From: Styela clava
Taxonomy: Eukaryota; Chordata; Ascidiacea; Stolidobranchia; Styelidae
Assembly (NCBI RefSeq): GCF_964204865.1
Contig: NC_135258.1
Location: 13,507,001-13,571,000, forward strand
Direction: 5' to 3'
Length of the DNA: 64,000 bases
Part shown: piece after piece, positions 1 to 11,674 of the stretch
Position numbering within the stretch: position 1 is the first letter of the stretch
Layout: each line of letters starts with the position of its first letter
Translations under genes and position numbers: made by a program
Notes under the pieces: generated by a model
Databases searched by the model: none
What the model was told of the DNA's origin: nothing
The model's input: only the letters and a program-made list of their open reading frames with translations

Positions 1-3000
1 TGTTAGAAAGTGAATTGTCTGTTCCAAAATCAGCATCATTTAAAATTAAAAAGACTTCGAACAGTGGTGACATCTCTCTAACATACAATCTTGATTCAAC
101 TGAAAAAGAAGCCACCATTGATATTGATTTCTCAGACTCCATGATTCGTTTTAATGTTGATCAAAACATCTTGGAACCTGCATCTCGTTCACGAAAAGCC
201 ACTTTTGATATTCCGCAAAAGGTTTTGATTTTATTGAACAAAGACTCTGATGTCGGAAGATACAGATCTAAGATGTCATTCAAATCTGGACAAAAACGAA
301 GATATTTCAATGCTGAACTGAACACTGACGATAATGCCTGGGATGTATCTCTGTCGCACAATCTTAACAGAGTTTTACCGGTGAAATTACCTTCTAATAT
401 GAAATTTGAAGTGAATTGGAATGCAAGTGCCATTGATCTAGCTTTGAAATTGGATGACAATGATTATGCTTTTACTTTCTGGCGCGTTGCAGAATCAAGC
501 AAGGTCGGGTCTTCATTTACCCACAATGATCATTCTCTCGTCAGCAAAGGTGTCCCTCAAACTGCCTCAATGGTACTCAGTAAAGATAGCAACGCTGATG
601 GAGATTTCGTTTCTGCTGTATATTCTGCCAACGGTCATTCATCCGCAACTGTGTCAATTACAAGAGCTGCTAAAAAAATCAGCATGATCTTCAACTCTGA
701 AGGTGATTCATTTACAATCTCTTCCAACATTGTTGCAATGCTACGAGACAATGGTGTCAGCTTTGGTGTCACTGGAACACAAACCGGCCTCGAAGAATTC
801 TTGGCAGAAAATTTTGAAATCCACTCTTCTGCTTCCTATGCTAAATCAGAATCAATGTTGAGCACAAGTTTCTCTCATAACATTCCTATGTTGAAAGACT
901 ATGGATTGCCTTACCAAGCTAACTTTGAGATGAAAATACCTGTTTTTACAGCAGAAGGTACATTGAAAATTGGATTCTCTGTTGAAATTGATGACTTGGT
1001 ATTCTCTGAAAACTCCATAAATTTGGATGTGAAATATACCGCCAGCAGTATCGAAATAAATGCTAATGGAATGCGAACCAGAAACCTATGGTCAACAACA
1101 TCTTCAGATAAACTGGCATATGATGGAACCTGGAAAGTTGAAGTAACCACCGAATCAGATTTGCAGAAATTTGACTTGCTTTACACCTTGAGGGAAACTG
1201 ACACTAATAATCAAGTTGTTCGAGACCACAATTCAAATGTTGTATTGACAGTTCAACCAGATTCAATTGAATGGGAATTGAGATCAAATGCTTTTGTTGA
1301 TGAACAGATGACTTCAACTGGTACAGCTACTCGCAATGATGGTACTTATACTTTGAAACTTGCCATCAACCAAGGAACTAATATTGACTATTCTGGTAAA
1401 CTTCAAATTTTGACTGGGGAAATATTCGAAATTCATTATTCTGATGAAGAAAGAAATACATTCAACATTGTTGTGAACAAAGACAGTGCTGAACAATTTG
1501 TTCTTTCTCATAACATCGAAATGATCACATTCATTCCAGAAAGCATTATCACATCCTTGGACATTGAAGAACAAACATTTTCAATGAAAGTAACAGAGAA
1601 TAGCAACAAAATTGTTCTTCTCGTAAAACCAAGTTACATTGAATTGACAAGAACTTCACCTGATATGCAACCATTGTTTGTTTTGAAATCTGAATATGTC
1701 AGCCACCCATCACACAAAGTTACAAGTGAATTCAAAATTCCTGAATTGAGCATTGACTATTCATCTGCAGTCGAAGTACATTTCTTCAAGCCTGGAGATG
1801 GAAGATCACTCATTAATATTGATATCAAAGACAATGCAAATGAAAAATCATTTACTGTCAACAGTCATGCATTCTTACAAGACAGAGATATTAGTGATTT
1901 GAACATTGTTGCCAATATTGACACTGACATGACCATGATTCCATTCAACTTTGCTTTTGAATACATACTTCAAAACAGTCCATACAACTTCAGAATGCAT
2001 CTGAAAATGAGAGAATATTCTTTCACAACAACCAATGCAGAGAGATCTTTCGAGACTACAATAACTTTGCCAAAATCTATCAGAATCTATAAATTGTCAG
2101 TATCTGGTGATTGCGTTGAAGTAAGAAATGGAAATGAGAAATCTACCATCTCTGTACAATGGAATGACGACCAAACAATCAGCTTATCCACAGTTTCAAA
2201 CTTTGAATCAGATAGTCACTTGTTTAACTTTGATATCAGACAACCGTTCATTGAACCAGATCAACTTTCTGGAAGTTATACTTTCGAAAAGAGTGGAAGA
2301 TGGAATGTTGTGAACATCGAAATGACTGATAACACAAATCCATTTACAGTTATGGCAAAATATTCAGATTCCAAAGACAATACTCATGAAGTTGTTGTCG
2401 ACGTCGCTCAACCATATGATCATGATTATATCCCAAAACACTCCGTAACCACTGGAACAATTTTATACACCGACACAGTTTATAACAGTGACTGGAAGAT
2501 AACAGCCAATAATAAAGACATTGTTACTTTCAAGAAACTCTTCCAATCCAACAGTGACGGATATCATTTCGACCTTCACTGGAGACAACCATATGAAGAA
2601 CTGTTCTTGACATCTTTGGATATTTCACATGACATCAGGGAAACTGACAATGGTATGGAAGTTATTGCTGACATTAGCCACTCTGGTGATGATACGTACA
2701 TTCCCAGTCACTTTGTTGCCACTCAAACTACTACAAAAACAGACACCTTATACCAAAAAATAAATAAGGTTGTAAGTGAGGGCCAAGAATTAGCTAGCTT
2801 GAAACAAACATTCAAAGTACTCAATGATGGTTACCAAGTAAGTGTCAGTTTAAGACAACCACATGCTGAATTTGGACCGACATATTTTGACACCACAGCT
2901 GATTTGAAACTTGGTTCAAATGGTATGAGTTTAAATGTGGATGTTGAACAACCTTATGACAATATTTACATCCCGAAAGAATTCACAAGCAAGCATATCA

Positions 3001-6000
3001 TCAAATACAATCAAGGAATGTATGACAGCGACTTTAAGATTATCAGCAATGGTGAAGAATTGGTTGTGCTTAAAAAGTATTTCGAAGCAACCGCAAGTGG
3101 TTATACTGCTTACTTGCACTGGAAACAACCTTATGAAGAATTTGGTGCTACATCATTTGACACTACCTTTGATTACAAATTGACAACATCTTCCAAAACG
3201 CTAAACAGTGATATCAGTGTAAATGACCAAAGCAAACTGGCTGTAGAATATTCATGGAATCAACCGAACTCCAATTCTCAGAACACAAGTGTGGCTGTCA
3301 TTGTTGATGGAAAGAGGTATGAAAGCAAGTGGCATATGAGCACTACAGAAAGCCAAGTTTCTGGCAAGAAATGCACTTTTGTGTATGACAACCAAATGCC
3401 AAAACTTGGTTTCCTTCCTCCATTTGTACCAACACAACAACATTTCAGTTTGACAACTTTCCGCAAAGATGCAAATGCTCACTTTACAACCGTCTACTCT
3501 TCTAATTTGATCAAAAATCCAGTTCAGATTGAAGGTATGTACATATTACACACAGGAAACAAACTGTTCGATTCAATGCTCAGTTTCAAATCTGGTCCTG
3601 AAAGCAGTGCACTCGCTGATGCTGAAGTTCAATTCACCGTAGACAATGTTGAAGGTGTAACCATGTCAGCTGTGATACCACCAATGGGATTCGATCGAGT
3701 TGCTAATGTTAAATATGACCAGAAGAAAATGATTGTCTCCATGAAATACATCGTAGATGGAAAACAACCAGTTGTCGTCAGTGTTAATTTGAAACAGATT
3801 ATCCCCAAATTAAATGCTATTTTGGACATTCTAAAGAACAAAGAATTGTTGCCAAAGATTAAAATCATTGGTGATTTTGAGCAAGCATCATCTGCATTCA
3901 GCGGATATATTGGCATTCAAGTTCGAAACACACCATACACTATTCACTTGGAGACTGGATTCGAAGACGAAAAATTCTACTTCAATGTGACAACGAAACG
4001 CCAGTTCCGTAAACTTGATGATGTTTTGAGTATCACTGCATATTCAATCGATGCACAAAATGTACAAGTACAGATAATAACAAGCGAGAAACTTGGACGT
4101 ATGCTTACTATGGTTACTGCATCTTGTCATGCTGAAATGAAAGACAAAGTTGTAATGGCAACTGATACCATCATTGAGCTACTGTCATCATTAGATAGTG
4201 TTGTACAAGGCTCAGAAATGGTGCAAGATTTCATTAACAAATACAAGAATGTTGCTATCACATATGTAAATGCCGTAAAAGTTACACTGATTAATATGAT
4301 TGATAATGCTAACACACTGACACGTGGAACCCTTCTTATGACAGAAGAAACAGTTGGTTACGGTTTGACAACATTGATTAAAATCATTTCGACACAAATC
4401 GAGAAACTTCGTGATTTTGTAAGCCAACCATTGCAACAGATCAAGGATGACTATCTCCTTCAAGTTTCAACTGAAATATACAACTGGGTGCAACCAAAAC
4501 TTCAACCATTAACTGACAAACTAAATCAAGTTCATGCTGGTCAATTGCTTCTCGAATTGGTACAAGAAGGTATAACAAAGACCATATTTGTGATGGAAAA
4601 GAATGTCGAAGCCATCTTGACAGCCAGCAGACAACCACTTGCAAAGATGGTCGAACTCAGTGAAAACAAAGTCGTCATCAATATTCCTCTGCATATTCCG
4701 GTGAGTAATTTCATAATTATAATTAATTAAATTGAATCAATAAAATTATTATATTTTTCTTTAATTTTTAATATTTTAAATTTTAGGTCAAGGGTCTTAT
4801 TGCCCCACCAAGCATCGCTGACATATCTTTGTGGATTGCAGAGAGCTCTCTTGCTCATGAACTTGATACCAAATTGAAGATCTTGTACAAAGCTGTTGAT
4901 TTATATTATCAATACAGATCAATCTTGAACATGCCACTAGAAGAGATTATTCCACCATTCAAGGTTTGTATGCCATTATTAGGAATGAAAAGTTTTTTTC
5001 AATCTTAATACATGCTTTCTGACTGGCTGATAGAAAAATCATAGAATACTTGTCCAAAAGGAATAAATACAGACATATCTATTTATTGTTTGATATATTA
5101 TTCATATAAATTTCATCTTTTAAAGGGACATGCAGAATTGTCTGGATTCCGTCATTTCCACACTTTCGATGGAAAACGATACGATTTTGCAAGTAGATGT
5201 GACAGCAAGCATATATTGTTACATGACTTTGCTGACAATGAATTCCAAATTTACGTCACATATGGAAAAAATCCATCCCTGACTGTCACCTCATACGATC
5301 CTTCTGGAAGACAACAATCTGTTGTGATGAGACGAGACTACAGCATTACTGATGAAAATGGTCATGATATTCCAATGCCAATGGGCTATGCCGATGTAAG
5401 TGATTTGTATTATACCGTATGTGTATTTCAATTTCATAAAAAAATATAGTTACTCAGTAATTATCATAACATTCAGTATTTGACTGATAAATAATCTGAA
5501 AATTCATCATAATTTTATCAATGCCACGTGTGACGTTTCTGAACCTACGGTACTTATATCATGAACTAGCCTTATTTAAATTAAATTTCATCTTGATTTT
5601 TTTCTTTAATTCAAACATTGTACAAAACGTATAATGGTGACACACTTCTTGTTTCTAGCTTGTTGTTAACCAATGTTGATAATTTCTGTCATATTTCGAT
5701 TGAAAATTGCTTTTATCATCAGGTATCTGTGAAAAGAACTGGTGAATTTGTGACATTGAAAACAGTCTATGGTTTAGTTGTGTCATGCAACTTTGTATCT
5801 GATCTCTGTACAATTGATATCTCACCATTCTACTTTGCTGGAGTTTCTGGTATGCTTGGAACATTCAACAATGAGATTAATGATGACTTCACAGGTCCAA
5901 GATCTTCTGAAATCAATGACTTCGAACAACTTGCTCAAGCTTGGATGGTGAGTTAAATTTACAGTATTTTTAATATTTTCTAAATATATTCGAAAATAAA

Positions 6001-7946
6001 TTTTGTTTTATTCAGCAATTGATAGAAATTAAAATTTGATTCATTATTTTTCAGATTCCGGGAACTTGCAATGGAGCGAATATGGAGGCTGAATGCACTC
6101 AAACTGCCAGCGATGCATGCACTCAATTATTTGAAGGAAGAACCTCAAAATTCTTCTCATGCTTTTCTGTGGAAGATCCTGAACCTTACAAAAAGATGTG
6201 CATTAGAGATACTTGCAGTTCATCATCAGTAAGTAATTTAATATAGTAAAGTACGCTAATTCACATCTTTTCCCCCTAACAACGCTATGTACTGGTCTCC
6301 ACTGATATCTAACGATTTCCGGTTCTGCATTGCCTCACAATTTATTACACCCCTGATATTGTGGTGGGAATGAGATTTGAATACAACCTTCAAGTACTAG
6401 GTCATCACACCCACAGACTGCTAATTCATTTTGCTGATAAGCATATGAAAGCTTTTGTTTTGTTCTTTTATTGAATGTATTTATCTTTCACAGGCTGGAA
6501 TTTGCACTGCTGCTGCATCATATGCAAGACGTTGTGCACTTCGTGGTGTCATTTTACCTACACCAGAAAGCTGCAAGAAATGTATTTCAGCCAGAGGTGA
6601 TGCTTTCTCAAACGGTCAAGTTCAAGTTACTGGAGCTGATGTCGTGTTTGTGATTGAAAAATCAGGATGTATCAGGTATGCGGATTATTTGTTATAATAT
6701 AAGAAGTTATTTAAAGTTTGAAATATGAAAAACAGAATCATAAAAGGTTGATGATCCATGTAATTAAGAGGCAACTAATAAATTTTTCAAATTTTATAGA
6801 TTCAAGAAGAAGGATTATAAGAGGTTTTTGGGTAAATTGCACAAGACCTTGAATGAAACTGTAGCAACTGGAAATCTGAAATATGCTGTCGTTGGATTTG
6901 GAGGACCAGAAGGATATGCAGAACCACATACTATTCCATTTGACAACGAAATCTTCATGCGAACTGATATAGTAATGGCCCCAGTAAGTGAATACTTGAT
7001 ATTACAACAAATTATCCCACCTTATCATAAATAAGAACTTTATTTAAATGACGTTTTCATTTTACAGGCTGATGAAAGGGCTCTCATTTCTGCTTTCCGA
7101 CTCAAGGAAACAAGAGGATCTGAACCAGCAACACCAGACGTTATGCAAGCAATCAGTTACGCTTCACAACTTCCTTTCAGAGCTGGAGCCGCAAGAACCA
7201 TCATCTTAGTGACTTGTGATGAGTGTGGTGCTGAAAGCATGGTACGATATGTTTTAGTTAAACTTAAATTAATAGTTAAATAATTAAAATCTCATGGAAT
7301 GGTAATATGATGGTATATTTCAGATTTGTAAATTTTACATTCAATTAATTTTTCAGGTTGACAAGAGCAATGTCCAAGCAGTGTTACAAGAGCAAGGGAT
7401 CATAATTCACCATCTTAGACAAAAGAACATTCAAGCTGGAAAAGGTTCCAAGAAGGTGAAAAACAGTTGAAGATTTTGCCAAATTTTAACAATTTCAATC
7501 TTTGCCTGTGTTTAAAATTCATGCTCATTTTTATCTTAGGTATATGGATTCAATCCTACTGAAATATTTGCCAAAAACGACGCTAACTATGCAAGAAGTG
7601 AATTGAAGGTTTCTAGCACTGATCAATGTCTTCCATTGGTTGATATGACTGGAGGATCTGTTTGGAATTCAAACACTTTCGGCAGGGTAAGAATATCTTG
7701 TTTTTGTGAATATTGAAATCCTAATTTTTTAATAAAAAATATGATTTTTATATTTTACGAATTTCCCGATTTTGACATGAAAATTAGCTGCAAACAAGTT
7801 TTATAATATTTGTTCTTTATTTATAGGAATCATTGCAAAATATCGTCAATCAAGTTTCCACCGGAATAAATTCAGCAACTAGACAAGAATGTGTATGCAG
7901 CATTGCCGATAATGGATCAGCTACATCTAAATGTATTGCTTCATAA
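1..7946 (+). CDS. Large lipid-transfer protein (apolipophorin/apoB/vitellogenin superfamily), 3' part, with vWD and vWA domains
   Basis: The reading frame is open at the left edge, so the start lies outside; 2149 residues are visible. Exons by splice consensus and phase: 1-4700, 4787-4963, 5126-5395, 5723-5947, 6055-6228, 6494-6675, 6800-6983, 7068-7241, 7357-7455, 7540-7686, 7827-7946. Visible residues 1-1566 are a long beta-strand-rich, cysteine-poor region with three 90-residue repeats (803-1072), as expected of the lipid-cradling part of these lipoproteins. Residues 1626-1790 form a vWD domain (HFHTFDGKRYDF; GMLGTFNNEINDDF, lacking the Cys of mucin-type vWD as is usual in this superfamily). 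Residues about 1791-1880 are C8-like and Cys-rich. A vWA-like fold starts near 1897 (DVVFVIEKSG), but its metal site reads E-x-S-x-C instead of D-x-S-x-S. Expected role: a secreted circulating or egg lipoprotein. The N-terminal lipid-transfer module is not in the window, so apolipophorin versus vitellogenin is undecided. Confidence 0.9.
2409..3218 (+). repeat. Three in-frame 90-residue repeats in the lipid-transfer protein
   Basis: Visible residues 803, 893 and 983 start units marked by QPYDHDYIP, HSGDDTYIP and QPYDNIYIP. Each unit has a second marker in mid-unit: WRQPYEEL, LRQPHAEF and WKQPYEEF. Both markers recur at exactly 90 residues, so each unit may be two half-repeats of about 45. Divergence between units is moderate, so the expansion is old and selected rather than a recent DNA duplication. 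Confidence 0.8.
6320..6430. repeat. Dispersed repeat fragment in a lipid-protein intron
   Basis: This intron stretch carries the tract caatttattacaccc followed by gagatttgaata. The first tract recurs at about 27868 and the second resembles the box-B end of the tRNA-like repeat at 14944. It is probably a decayed SINE fragment; boundaries are not visible. Confidence 0.3.
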
Positions 7947-8440
7947 TTTTGCCGAATAATATGGTAAGTTTTTTGGAAATTTTTTTTATGTTAAACATGA
8001 AGATAATAAGGAAAATTTCACCAGATATGACGTACATCTTTTGAATGTTCTTCATCTAAAATGAACAAAGAATACTAGTTTTGGAATTTGATCATGGCCG
8101 ATTGAACTATTTTTCTATCTCAATATGTCTGTACTTTTAATTAGAATTATTTTAAAAATTCTGCCTTTAACAGTATTCAGTATATTATAGTATATTAACA
8201 GTATATTTTATTTTTCAGACTCTCATCTGATATTACAAATGCAAAATCGAACATTTATCTTTTTCAATAATTTCTTTAAAAATTTTGTGTTTTTATGATT
8301 TCAATATGTTTTGTATGTGTGAAATTTAGTACCAGATCATACATGGTCAGACTGCAGTTACATATATTTCACTTGTTTGTACAGGCTTGATCTGGTACTA
8401 ACTTATCGTTACTACCTTTTCTTTACCTGTGAATTAAAAT
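7947..8440 (+). other. Probable 3' UTR of the lipid-transfer gene, with a UTR intron
   Basis: The stop codon is followed 17 nt later by a strong donor (atg|gtaagt, intron from 7964). A pyrimidine-rich acceptor (tttttcag) ends at 8218. An ATTAAA at 8433-8438 is a possible polyadenylation signal. No coding frame continues after the stop. Inferred from splice consensus only. Confidence 0.5.
8327..8400. repeat. 13-bp perfect inverted repeat (hairpin or mini-MITE)
   Basis: tagtaccagatca at 8327-8339 is the exact reverse complement of tgatctggtacta at 8388-8400, with a 48-nt spacer. It lies in or just after the 3' UTR of the lipid-transfer gene. It could be a very short MITE or a 3'-end hairpin; no clear TSD is visible. 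Confidence 0.6.
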
Positions 8441-9349
8441 TGTCAGGTTTGTTTCGTTTTTGTTTATTATTTTTGCATATTTTCAGCGTCTCACCCATCA
8501 CGTGACATGATGCGATTTCAATGCAGGTTTTACGTTTAGTCTTCTTTTGTGGTTTTCTCTCTTTTTTGACTGTGACATATTTCTTAGCAACATTTTTTGC
8601 TACTACATGTGATGAATTTATTTTTGTTATTCGTTGTTAATTATTTGTTTGTATTTTGTCTTGACTAGTGCGAAGCATAAGATAATTTGTCACTGTCTTT
8701 GTCTGTCGTTTTTGTACCTTTGTCTTAATTTGGTGCGAAATTTCATTTGTTTGACAGAAATTTCCCACCAGAATTTTTGTGATGTTCCCCTTGTCTTTTT
8801 ATGTCCTATGTTGAAATTATATGTATAATTCTCTTTTCTATGTGAACATGTTGTTCGTCTGCTTTTTGTTGGTTAGTGTTTTTTTATTGTCTGACGTCAT
8901 ACACGTCCTGTTTAACATCTTTGTTTGTTTGTTCAATACAAATTAATGTTTGTTTTGTCTCTAGTTAGATTGCATGTTCGTGTCCTTGTCTCTTACTGTT
9001 ATATGTAATTAATTATTCCTGTTGCCTTCATACATTTAACTGATTTTCATGATTAAAAACCAATTACAATACTTGAGAGCATCGGATATTGTAAAATGGG
9101 GGAATGAATGAGTTTTTAGTTATTCTCGAATACTGATGCCATTCACGAACTGCGGGCAATAATTTTGAAAGATTGTGTGTCAACTTTACGCTGGAAATGA
9201 GAGAGATGGCATTATGTGTGTTTTGGGGTTTCGAAAAACAGGTTTTGTTTTCTGGCATCGACAAAAATGAACCTGCTATGACGCCATAAGAAAGCAATTT
9301 TTACTTAATGATGATATGAAAGACCGATCTGGCACTTTGCTGTTGAGCA

Positions 9350-9470
9350 TACAGTGCTGATGCACAAATGCCTTCAATCAGGCGCAAGTGCGGCATTGAA
9401 TCTAATTGTGTGGAAGCTGAAGGTTGAAAATCTCAGGTTCAAACGCTTACCACCCCATCCAAATTACAGT
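9350..9470 (+). mobile_element. Possible tRNA-derived SINE head
   Basis: A box-A-like ggcgcaagtgcgg near 9381 is followed about 55 nt later by a box-B-like ggttcaaac. It has no canonical cloverleaf and I saw no close copy in the window, so this is only a candidate. Confidence 0.3.
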
Positions 9471-10048
9471 AAAACTGGCATACCCAGCCAGAGAAGGAAA
9501 TTTTCAATTCTCCCAAAAATATGCCAGCTTTGTTACTCTTTGGCTCTTGTCTCTTCGCTGGGGATGTCAAGATGGGATTATGTATTTTCTCTGGTTTTGA
9601 CCTGTAATGAGCTTTAGGTAAACAAAATCAGGTTGTGGTAGGACTAGGAGACCGGTAATTGCATCCTAATTATGACATAGACTTCACATTTCAACGGGAC
9701 GATCTTGAAAATCAGGGATAGGAAACCGCGACCCATTCAAGAAATAAAATTGGATATGACAAAATCTAAAGAGATCCAACCTCTTGACAGGACAACAAAA
9801 GTACGGCAAAACTTCACTTCCTGGTTTCCAATTTTAGAACTGTTGAATTCCTACTCACTAATCTAACAAGCTCTATAAACTCCTACTCTGACAAGTTTGA
9901 AAATGAATCTTCATCCTGACTCGAACACAAGCAAAAATGCCGAATTACTATAAACCTCGCCTTTTCAAGCAGGCTTATATATACAATAACAGTACTGCTT
10001 TAAGGAAAAATTAGCCTTGTATTTTCGGTTTCCCCTTATCCCCAAATC

Positions 10049-10223
10049 TGTACTGCCGTAGTATGTGTACCAGGTTGGGGTTAGGCCATAATTTTGTTCA
10101 GACTTTCCTTATTAGCCAAATAAGCATACCAGCCCATAGGTTTTACTCCCTCCACACAACTTGGTGTAAAATGGGCAAACAAAATTAGTTACCTCCATAT
10201 TGGTTTACATACTTCGGAGCGCC
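10049..10223. mobile_element. hAT-like MITE, family A, eroded copy
   Basis: It starts with a diverged GGTACTCCTGTAG-type end, shares agtatgtgtaccaggttggg and the inner part ggccataattttgtt with the copy at 14688, and ends cttcggagcgcc. No TSD can be recognised, so this copy is older than its relatives at 14688, 33449, 47891 and 56664. Confidence 0.7.
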
Positions 10224-11189
10224 CCTAACAACTAAACAACACCACACATGCACAAAATAATTAACACAATATTAAACCTTGCAGGCATATTTTAAGTCCA
10301 GCTATATAAAATGAACAATATAATCATTGGTTAGAATAAAAATGAGAAGCTTTAATAAAAAGTGTAATATGTAATATGTATAAGAACAAAGAAAGTAAAC
10401 GAAACAGGTAGAAAAATAATTGCATGAACTTTTCTCAGAATCTATTTTTTAAATTAATTAAATCGAAAATGATTTAAAATTTTGTATATGATCAAACTCG
10501 ATCATCCCTTTGTTTCTAACTCTATGTACTAATCATATGTAAAATGGAACAAAGAAATTTTTAAAGGGCGATAAAATCGCATTGCAAAAAATAAAATCTT
10601 CTACCGGTTTTAATAAACAACTAAAAGAAAAACACAAAAAGGTAAAATGACATCAAAATATAGCAATAGATGAGATTATTCAAAGAAACGGCAGCTTTTT
10701 AATAGCAATTTAATAGTAAGTGATAAGTCCACTACAAATTCACTAATAAAAACTCAAATCACCTTAAAGAATTAATAGCGTGACACCTGAAATCAATAAT
10801 ACAACATATAAAGAAAATGAATATGAGAAACAAAATAACATCACCTGCGTGACATTTGACAGTATTGATTCTTAGCTGTCAATATGACATGGTCTTCTTG
10901 AATCATAAGAAACCACATTAATGAGAAAACCGAAATGGCCAGTCCAACAGCAGAATTGCCAAGTGGAACATATAAAAATTATGCATAAATAGCGCATGAC
11001 ATTTCAGCTGCAACTCCACTCAATTGATACCTATGAACATTGCCCATTTCGCAATTGATCCAAAAACATAAAAAAAAAAATTGTCTAATAGGTATGGTAA
11101 GCTATGAATAGGAAGAGTAGAATGTTTAAGAAAACATCAGAGTAGAATGTGAATCCAAAGTTTTTTTGCCTTGGGAGCAACTTAAATGA

Positions 11190-11345
11190 TGTTTAAAATT
11201 CACCAAAAAAGATGCTTGAAAGAAAACTCACTAAAATGTGATGAATTAAAACTTCTCCAAAAATGATGCATCAGGACTTCTCCAAAAATGATGTTACCAA
11301 AATATGATGAATTAAAAATTCACCAAAATATGATGAATTAGGCTT
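11190..11345. repeat. Imperfect short tandem repeat (ccaaaaatgatg / gatgaatta phrases)
   Basis: Phrases such as cttctccaaaaatgatg and ccaaaatatgatgaatta recur about every 25-45 nt, five or so times. It is AT-rich and noncoding, just beyond the 3' end of the WBP1L-like gene. Confidence 0.55.
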
Positions 11346-11610
11346 TATGCAAAACCATGGACGCAATGACTTGTAGTACATAGATAGAAATGTGTATAAA
11401 TTTTTACATATATCTAAGAACTTCTATACGAAGATTCCAGAATAATATTATGCAAAAATACATAATATCACAGTAAACGAATCACATCATGGCAAATTCA
11501 TTTCTGTTAATGTTACCAATTCTGATCTGTTAATGGATGGAAAGTACATTGTACATTTAAAAATTCCACTAACAACTTTTGTGTACTTGTAGATTATTAT
11601 CTAGTATAGA

Positions 11611-11616
11611 TTTATT
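11611..11616 (-). terminator. Candidate poly(A) signal of the WBP1L-like gene
   Basis: AATAAA on the minus strand, 59 nt past the stop codon of the last exon. The position is plausible for a short 3' UTR. Confidence 0.5.
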
Positions 11617-11674
11617 GGTAGAAAATACCCAAATATTGAACTTAAAGAGTGTAGATCTCTTCACAAAATGGTCA

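Larger units (their letters stand above)
8441..11610. other. Intergenic stretch without a recognisable gene
   Basis: It lies between the 3' ends of the convergent lipid-transfer and WBP1L-like genes. It holds a possible SINE near 9350-9470, an eroded MITE at 10049-10223 and a short tandem repeat at 11190-11345. The open frames here are short and show no family signature. Confidence 0.6.
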
